From Acinetobacter pittii (GTDB taxonomy: Bacteria; Pseudomonadota; Gammaproteobacteria; Pseudomonadales; Moraxellaceae), in assembly GCF_034064985.1 (NCBI RefSeq), contig NZ_CP139249.1, forward strand, positions 3,814,889 to 3,878,888: a DNA stretch of 64,000 nucleotides. Reading direction: 5' to 3'. A program made the position numbers and the translations under genes. A model generated the notes under the pieces. The model was given only the letters and a program-made list of their open reading frames with translations, did not search any database and was not told the DNA's origin. The first letter of the stretch is position 1. Every line of letters begins with the position of its first letter. This document shows, piece by piece, positions 58,907 through 64,000 of this stretch.

Positions 58907-59170
58907 ATGAGTCACATTGGTCAGGATAAAAAAATAGTTAATCGTGTAAAACGACTAAAAGGACAAATCAACAGCATTGAGCATGCTGTTGAACAGACAG
59001 ATATTTCATGTATAGAAATACTACAACAAGTTGCTGCAATTAAAGGGGCAATAAACGGTTTGATGAGTGAATTAATGGAACAGCATTTACATCACCACGT
59101 GCTCAAAGACGCACAAGTTGATCAAAATGAGCTAGATGAGTTTTTAAAGGTTCTAAAAAGATACGGTTAA
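58907..59170 (+). CDS. dmeR: CsoR/RcnR-family metal-responsive repressor (DmeR-like)
   Basis: This 87-residue four-helix repressor of the metal-sensitive family starts MSHIGQDKKIVNRVKRLKGQINSIEHA. Metal-ligand candidates are His3, Cys35 (in DISCIEIL) and a His cluster in EQHLHHHVL, the RcnR/DmeR pattern rather than the CsoR Cys-His-Cys pattern. It would repress the divergent exporter gene until cobalt or nickel binds. The operator-like repeat lies 22 bp before its start. Confidence 0.88.
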   Translation: MSHIGQDKKIVNRVKRLKGQINSIEHAVEQTDISCIEILQQVAAIKGAINGLMSELMEQHLHHHVLKDAQVDQNELDEFLKVLKRYG

Positions 59171-59219
59171 CGAGGTGACTGAATGACACAGCCATGTGCA
59201 TTCATTCAGAATTTTGTAA

Positions 59220-60575
59220 TTATTTTCCAATACAGAATGAACCAAAAATCTTGCCTAATAGGTCATCGGCACTAAAGTCACCGGTAATTTCCCCTAAAGC
59301 ATTTTGAGCAAGACGTAGTGACTCAGCAACCAGTTCACCTGCGTTAAACACAACAAGTTGCTCGCGTGCTTCTGAAAGATAGAGCTGCGTGCGCTTCATT
59401 GCGTCTAAATGACGTGTTCTTGCAATAAAGGTGTCTTCCTCAGGGTGGAAGCCTGCATGCGCTGTAATCGCGTCTACGAGGCCTTGTACGCCCATCTCTT
59501 GTTTTGCAGAAACGGTTATATGACGGAACCCTTGAAAATCGCTTATTTCAGCTAATTGTCCAGTTAAATCGCATTTATTACCAATTAACATTAAACGACG
59601 TGGTTCAATGTGTTCAGCAAAATATTCTTGAGCAAGTTTTAATGGGTCATCACCTTGATTTAAATCATAAACCAGCAATAACAAATCAGCTTGTTCAATT
59701 TCTTTGATTGCACGACGAATCCCTTCTTTTTCAACGATGTCACCTGTTTCACGAAGACCCGCAGTATCTGTTAAGGTGATTGGTAGACCATTTAAACTAA
59801 TTTTTTCATGTAAAACATCACGAGTTGTACCAGCAATATCGGTCACAATTGCACGCTCAACACCAGCAAGTGCATTCAACAAGCTCGACTTACCCGCATT
59901 TGGTTTGCCTGCAATAACGACTTGTAGACCTTCACGGAGTAATTGACCTTGTCGTGCAGAGGTCTGAACGGCATGTACCGACTGCTGAACATCTTCAAGT
60001 AAAGCTAAAATTTTGCCATCTGCCAAGAAATCGATTTCTTCTTCAGGAAAATCAATTGCTGCTTCAACATGCAAGCGTAAATGAATCAGTTTTTCTAAAA
60101 CGGTATTAATTTTTGTTGAAAAAGCGCCTTGCAAAGAACGAACTGCAGAGCGTGCCGCAGCTTGCGAAGTCGCATCAATCAAGTCGGCAATCGCTTCCGC
60201 TTGCACCAAGTCCATCTTGCCATTTTCAAAAGCACGCATGGAAAATTCGCCAGCTTTTGCAGCGATTGCGCCAAGCTCAAATAAACGTCCAAGCAAGGCA
60301 TTTTGGATGACTGGACCGCCGTGACCTTGTAGCTCTACAACATCTTCACCTGTAAACGAGTGAGGATTGGGAAAGCATAGAACAATCCCTTCATCCATAA
60401 TGCTGCCATCAGCATCATAAAATTTACGGAAACCCGCCATACGCGCTTCTGGCAAGTTTTTTTGTGTCAGGTTTTGAGCAATTTCATAAGCCTTAGGTCC
60501 AGATAGGCGAATCACGCCCACACCACCACGCCCAGGTGGCGTTGCAATTGCGGCAATCGTGGTTTGACTTTGCAT
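59220..60575 (-). CDS. mnmE: tRNA modification GTPase MnmE
   Basis: The protein (about 451 residues) has an N-terminal tetrahydrofolate-binding domain (IAAIATPPGRGGVGVIRLSG), a G domain with GKPNAGKSS (G1), TTRD (G2), DTAG (G3) and NKCD (G4), and the C-terminal active cysteine in FCIGK. With MnmG it makes cmnm5U34 in tRNA anticodons. The ATG at 60575 has an AGGTG site; an in-frame GTG at 60584 is possible. It is the last of the rpmH-rnpA-yidD-yidC-mnmE series, separated from yidC by a terminator. Confidence 0.96.
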   Translation of the reverse strand: MQSQTTIAAIATPPGRGGVGVIRLSGPKAYEIAQNLTQKNLPEARMAGFRKFYDADGSIMDEGIVLCFPNPHSFTGEDVVELQGHGGPVIQNALLGRLFELGAIAAKAGEFSMRAFENGKMDLVQAEAIADLIDATSQAAARSAVRSLQGAFSTKINTVLEKLIHLRLHVEAAIDFPEEEIDFLADGKILALLEDVQQSVHAVQTSARQGQLLREGLQVVIAGKPNAGKSSLLNALAGVERAIVTDIAGTTRDVLHEKISLNGLPITLTDTAGLRETGDIVEKEGIRRAIKEIEQADLLLLVYDLNQGDDPLKLAQEYFAEHIEPRRLMLIGNKCDLTGQLAEISDFQGFRHITVSAKQEMGVQGLVDAITAHAGFHPEEDTFIARTRHLDAMKRTQLYLSEAREQLVVFNAGELVAESLRLAQNALGEITGDFSADDLLGKIFGSFCIGK

Positions 60576-60610
60576 ATTATTCACCTAAAAACCTAAAATC
60601 CAGCCAAAGA

Positions 60611-60646
60611 AAAATCCGCCTAAGATTACCATCTTAAGCGGATTTA
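60611..60646 (-). terminator. terminator after yidC
   Basis: AAATCCGCCTAAGAT / ATCTTAAGCGGATTT stem with a minus-strand T-run. It separates yidC from mnmE, which then needs its own start. Confidence 0.8.
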
Positions 60647-60665
60647 TTCAGCAAAAGTTCAACGA

Positions 60666-62426
60666 TTAAGAAGCTGATTCAGTCTTACTGATACGACTTT
60701 TCTCAACGCTCTTATTAATAAACGACTGCTGTAAAATAGTAATACTGTTGTTCACAATCCAGTACAGTACGAGACCGGCAGGGAAGAACAACATAAATAC
60801 CGTGAACATAATCGGCATAATGCGGAACACTTTTGCCTGCATTGGATCAGCTGGTTGCGGGTTCAACATTTGCTGCGCAAACATTGTCGCACCCATGATT
60901 AACGGCAAGATGAACCAAGGATCCATTGCTGACAAGTCTTGAATCCAGCCTAACCATGGTGCATGACGTAATTCCACACTTTCCATGAGTACCCAGTACA
61001 AAGCAAGGAAAATTGGCATTTGTAGCAATAATGGTAAACAACCTGAAAGTGGATTTACTTGTTCACGTTTGTATAAAGCCATCATTTCTTGCGAGAAGCG
61101 CATACGGTCTTCACCGAACTCTTCTTTCATGCGTTGCATTTCTGGTGCAATCACACGCATTTTCGCCATAGAACGATAACTTTTTGAAGATAAAGGCCAC
61201 AAGATCATCTTCACCATAATGGTAAGCAAGATGATTGACCATCCCCAGTTGCCCACAATGCTATGGAAGAATTGAAGACCTAAGAACAAGAGTTTAGCAA
61301 TCGGCCATAACCAACCATAATCAACAGTCTGATTTAAACCAACAGCTAAATCTTTTAATTCAGATTGTACTTTCGGACCTGAATAAAGTTTTGCATCCAC
61401 TTCCATTGAAGTGCCTGCCGGAACATTAATCACTGGTGAGGTAAAACCAATGATATTCATGTGATCAGCAGATTGACGAGATTCAAGCTTAGCTACATAA
61501 GGCTGACCATTCGCTTGAGTCAGCTTAAGGTTTCCAGGAATCCAAGCACTTACAAAATAATGCTGAACAATCGCAACCCATCCACCTTTCGCTTCAGTAT
61601 TTACTTTTTCTTCTGAGAAATTAGCAAATTTAAGCTTGTTGTAATGTGCATCAGGCGTTCCCCAAGCTCCACCTAAGAAAGTTCCTAGAGTGAAAATACC
61701 TTGAGAAGATTTACCTGGATCTTCAGAATTATCGCGCTTTAATTGTCCAAACATCTGACCTTGCCAGCTTTGTTGGCTACGGTTAATTACTTGATGTTTT
61801 ACAACAATTGGATATTGACCTTGAGTAAAGGTAAAAGTTTTAATAATTTCAACGCCTTCAGGTGTTTTAAATACCATCGGAACGTTTAAAACTTTTTCAG
61901 ATTGACCCTTTTGGTCCTGTACACCCTTAGCATCAGCCAAAGTATATGATGTCTTTTCAACAGCATATAATGGACGACCACCACGACTACTATCTGGTCC
62001 ATTCAAACCAATTAAGCCAGATTGAGCAACATATGTACGCTTGGCATCATTTTCAAGCATAACAAAAGGTTGATCGCTGTCTTTGCTTTTGTCGTGTGAG
62101 AGTAATTCAATACGAACAATATCACCACCTTTTGGATTGATCCAAATATGGTAAAGGTCAGTTTGTACTGAAATAAGCTGTTGATTCACAGGTGCAGTTG
62201 CATCTGTGGTTTGTGACTGCGCAATATTTGCTTGTGGCACATCGGAAGCCACTGTTGCATTTTTAGCATTTGGCAAATCAGCAGATACTTCATGCGAACT
62301 TACAGCTGCCGCTTGTTGTTGCGGAGCAGTTGCAGCATTTCCATAATCTTTTTGCCAAGCCAAAATGAGCAAATATGCGGTGACAAACATGGCCCCGAGA
62401 ATTGCAAACCTGGCCCATTGTTGCAT
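60666..62426 (-). CDS. yidC: membrane protein insertase YidC
   Basis: This 586-residue insertase has an N-terminal span (ARFAILGAMFVTAYLLILAW), a large periplasmic domain (about 60-350) with EDPGKSSQGIFTLGTF and GGWVAIVQHYFVSAW, and five C-terminal spans (about 360-570) with the hydrophilic groove and LYKREQVNPLSGCLPLLLQMPIF. It inserts proteins into the inner membrane alone or with SecYEG. Length is like other Gram-negative YidC. It is encoded 5 bp after yidD. Confidence 0.97.
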   Translation of the reverse strand: MQQWARFAILGAMFVTAYLLILAWQKDYGNAATAPQQQAAAVSSHEVSADLPNAKNATVASDVPQANIAQSQTTDATAPVNQQLISVQTDLYHIWINPKGGDIVRIELLSHDKSKDSDQPFVMLENDAKRTYVAQSGLIGLNGPDSSRGGRPLYAVEKTSYTLADAKGVQDQKGQSEKVLNVPMVFKTPEGVEIIKTFTFTQGQYPIVVKHQVINRSQQSWQGQMFGQLKRDNSEDPGKSSQGIFTLGTFLGGAWGTPDAHYNKLKFANFSEEKVNTEAKGGWVAIVQHYFVSAWIPGNLKLTQANGQPYVAKLESRQSADHMNIIGFTSPVINVPAGTSMEVDAKLYSGPKVQSELKDLAVGLNQTVDYGWLWPIAKLLFLGLQFFHSIVGNWGWSIILLTIMVKMILWPLSSKSYRSMAKMRVIAPEMQRMKEEFGEDRMRFSQEMMALYKREQVNPLSGCLPLLLQMPIFLALYWVLMESVELRHAPWLGWIQDLSAMDPWFILPLIMGATMFAQQMLNPQPADPMQAKVFRIMPIMFTVFMLFFPAGLVLYWIVNNSITILQQSFINKSVEKSRISKTESAS

Positions 62427-62431
62427 ATCTA

Positions 62432-62752
62432 TTACCCCAAATGGTTAGAGAGATTTTGCTTCAGTAAACGATCACGAAAGGGTACAGCAACATGATGCGT
62501 TTGAGAATCTATTTGATGAAACGAAATAAAACGAATTGCTTTTGGCGGTACCGGATCATATCCAGATCCTCCCCACGGATGACAACGACAAATCCGTTTA
62601 GAAGATAACCAAACGCCTTTTATCGCACCATGAGTTTGCAATGCTTCTATCGCATATTGGGAACAAGTCGGGATATAACGACAACGGGGTCCAAGAAGCG
62701 GACTAATCGCAATTTGATACAGTCGAATCAACCAACGTAGAAAACGGACCAT
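62432..62752 (-). CDS. yidD: membrane protein insertion efficiency factor YidD
   Basis: This 106-residue YidD has the family core [31 protein letters not shown] (about 11-43) and [17 protein letters not shown]. It binds the inner membrane by an amphipathic N-terminal helix and assists YidC. It lies 10 bp after rnpA and 5 bp before yidC, the usual order. The C-terminal tail after residue 75 is longer than in E. coli. Confidence 0.94.
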   Translation of the reverse strand: MVRFLRWLIRLYQIAISPLLGPRCRYIPTCSQYAIEALQTHGAIKGVWLSSKRICRCHPWGGSGYDPVPPKAIRFISFHQIDSQTHHVAVPFRDRLLKQNLSNHLG

Positions 62753-62762
62753 TGGCTATCTC

Positions 62763-63155
62763 TTAATTCTGCGAGGTTGTGCCAACTTTAGAATGTTTTT
62801 TTGCTAAGCGCTGTAATTTTTGCCAAGCAAAGTCTAATTGTTGATATAGCTCAGCATTCGTAATCGTTTCTATACCAACTTTCGGCATCACCACAACATC
62901 TATGTCTGATCCAAAATTCGGCTGATGTAGACGAAAGCTCTCACGAGCAAGACGTTTTATTCGATTTCTTTCATGCGCTCGGCGCACTTTTTTCTTAGCA
63001 ACAACAATACCCAAACGGCTTTTAGGCTGTTCGGTTAATTTTGCAAGAAATAAAAAATGGGGTTGATGCACTTTAAAAAGCGCACCATCAAATACACTTT
63101 TATAATCTGCAGCACAGCGTATTCGCACGTCTGTGCTAAAACTGTAAAGTGTCAT
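62763..63155 (-). CDS. rnpA: ribonuclease P protein component
   Basis: This 130-residue RnpA has the RNase P signature [29 protein letters not shown] (about 47-75), with the conserved RNR motif ([12 protein letters not shown]) contacting the catalytic RNA. It matures the 5' ends of tRNAs. The ATG at 63155 ([13 protein letters not shown]) is chosen; a TTG three codons upstream is less likely. It lies 29 bp after rpmH in the same operon. Confidence 0.95.
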   Translation of the reverse strand: MTLYSFSTDVRIRCAADYKSVFDGALFKVHQPHFLFLAKLTEQPKSRLGIVVAKKKVRRAHERNRIKRLARESFRLHQPNFGSDIDVVVMPKVGIETITNAELYQQLDFAWQKLQRLAKKHSKVGTTSQN

Positions 63156-63184
63156 CACACCCAAGTCTGGTCAGCGTAACAGTA

Positions 63185-63319
63185 TTAAACAGTTAAGCTA
63201 TGACGACCTTTTGCACGACGACGAGCTAATACTTGACGACCAGCTTTAGTTGCCATACGAGCACGGAAACCATGAACGCGTTTACGCTTTAATTCAGATG
63301 GTTGGAAAGTACGTTTCAT
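63185..63319 (-). CDS. rpmH: 50S ribosomal protein L34
   Basis: This 44-residue L34 reads [20 protein letters not shown] and ends [12 protein letters not shown], the standard family sequence. It is the first gene of the rpmH-rnpA-yidD-yidC unit. A strong sigma-70 promoter lies upstream. The region between rpmH and the right edge is the dnaA-proximal origin region. Confidence 0.97.
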
Positions 63320-63359
63320 ATTGAAACTCCCAAAAATGATCTTTCTATAAAGGTCCGCG

Positions 63360-63388
63360 ATTTTATTGTGCAATGTTTACGCTGTCAA
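63360..63388 (-). promoter_or_regulatory. promoter of the rpmH operon
   Basis: The minus strand has -35 TTGACA (63383-63388), a 17-bp spacer and -10 TAAAAT (63360-63365). This is close to the ideal sigma-70 promoter, as expected for a ribosomal-protein operon. Confidence 0.8.
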
Positions 63389-63469
63389 TGAAAAACCAAG
63401 AAAGTTTTGTATTTAACCCAAATTTTTAATCTCTTCTCTTCTTTTTATCACGGTCATAATTCAGTGCAA

Positions 63470-64000
63470 TATATAACTTTAAAAGTTATACACAAAGTAA
63501 TTGTCTATTTTTATTAGAACTTTTAATATATACACACCTTATATACATATTTATCAACAAAACAAGATACCATCTTGGTTTGGATTTGCTGTATTTGAAT
63601 TTAAATTCATATTTTGCAGTTATCCACAAAAGATCTCCACCCTATTAAATAAATTCAAATTTAGAAATTTAAATTTATTCTTATTAGGGATAACTTTTTC
63701 TGTGGATTTCGCACTTTTAAATTTAAAAAACATATATTTGGGTTGTTGATAACTCTGTTTTTACTATATTTATGGATTGTGGATAAGTTTATGTGTTAAT
63801 TTATCCACAGGTTGTGCAAAAAGTTATGCACAAGCCGATTTGAATTTAAATTTATTCACAAGAGATTTCTTTTTAGACAAAATCAAACGAAATCGTCATG
63901 ACAGATGTGGATAACTTGGTTAGAATGGCGACCCCTTCTCATCAGGAAGGGTTAATCTTTAGATTATTTGAATTTAAAAACGCAGAAATAGGGGATACAC
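63470..64000. other. rpmH-dnaA intergenic origin region (oriC candidate), left part
   Basis: Four perfect DnaA boxes (TTATCCACA) lie at 63620-63628 (plus), 63778-63786 (minus), 63801-63809 (plus) and 63906-63914 (minus). One-mismatch boxes lie at 63486, 63551, 63744, 63824 and 63852. Four exact copies of TTTRAATTYAAA start at 63594, 63716, 63839 and 63967 (spacing 122, 123, 128 bp), with degenerate copies at 63600, 63648 and 63668. The rpmH side and the expected dnaA start just beyond the edge match the usual gammaproteobacterial oriC location. The dnaA promoter is probably in the last 100 bp. Confidence 0.85.

Overview
The window is a chromosomal segment of an Acinetobacter species, most likely of the calcoaceticus-baumannii complex. 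This rests on the low G+C content, the protein sequences (GrpE, RnpA, IleS, RibF and the rRNAs read as Acinetobacter), and the order rpmH-rnpA-yidD-yidC-mnmE running away from a DnaA-box-rich region at the right edge. That edge is the left flank of dnaA/oriC; dnaA itself lies just outside. No insertion sequence, prophage, integron or CRISPR array is visible. This is core, origin-proximal chromosome.

Layout. 1-1.0 kb: 5' part of a Tat-exported phospholipase C with a 44-residue lipoprotein gene just upstream. 1.1-5.8 kb: rph, then a fatty-acid desaturase/ferredoxin-reductase pair divergent from a DesT/FabR-like TetR gene with three operator-like palindromes between them, then a second TetR gene. 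5.9-10.1 kb: dsbA, ubiG-mupP-yciK and two RcnB-like periplasmic proteins. 10.2-20.7 kb: argA, a complete sulfonate uptake and desulfonation operon (two SsuA-like proteins, ssuD, ssuC, ssuB), a TetR gene, a nucleosidase, an SSU1/TehA-family exporter and ribF. 20.7-25.6 kb: ileS-lspA-fkpB, an FMN reductase and an ankyrin protein. 25.8-31.5 kb: one rRNA operon on the minus strand (16S, tRNA-Ile, tRNA-Ala, 23S, 5S). 31.5-36.5 kb: a periplasmic cyclophilin, an esterase, small lipoproteins, and an MBL-fold protein divergent from a LysR gene. 36.5-39.4 kb: grpE and dnaK with heat-shock-type promoters. 39.6-42.1 kb: two tandem secreted metzincin-like proteases and a small hypothetical gene. 42.2-48 kb: a lytic transglycosylase, purE-purK, a small DMT-type membrane protein and mpl. 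48-57 kb: LtrA, a PAP2 phosphatase, a TerC transporter behind a yybP-ykoY-type riboswitch, a YgiB/YgiC-like pair, a Rieske oxygenase with guanine deaminase, hpt and a GlsB-type protein. 57-64 kb: dsbC, a DmeF/DmeR-like metal efflux pair, mnmE, yidC, yidD, rnpA, rpmH and the dnaA-proximal origin region.

The strongest unexplained signal is the gene-free stretch 43491-44175, between the transglycosylase gene and purK. It carries four perfect DnaA boxes (TTATCCACA), two of them as an inverted pair 2 bp apart. It also has fourteen exact copies of a palindromic AT-rich 12-mer, TTTRAATTYAAA. The same 12-mer and four more perfect DnaA boxes occur in the rpmH-dnaA intergenic region 20 kb away, and I saw the 12-mer nowhere else in the window. 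This looks like a second origin-like element, a DnaA-titration site (datA/DARS-like), or half of a bipartite origin. Three parS-like ParB sites (15.2, 32.3 and 57.9 kb), two of them inside coding sequence, fit an origin-proximal segregation zone.

Functional links. SsuD releases sulfite, and an SSU1-like exporter lies nearby. The desaturase, reductase and TetR genes form a lipid-homeostasis unit. The metal theme (TerC with a Mn-type riboswitch, DmeRF, RcnB-like proteins) and purine metabolism (purEK, guaD, hpt) recur. The rRNA operon is transcribed away from the inferred origin, co-directional with replication. All calls come from reading the sequence; no searches were run.
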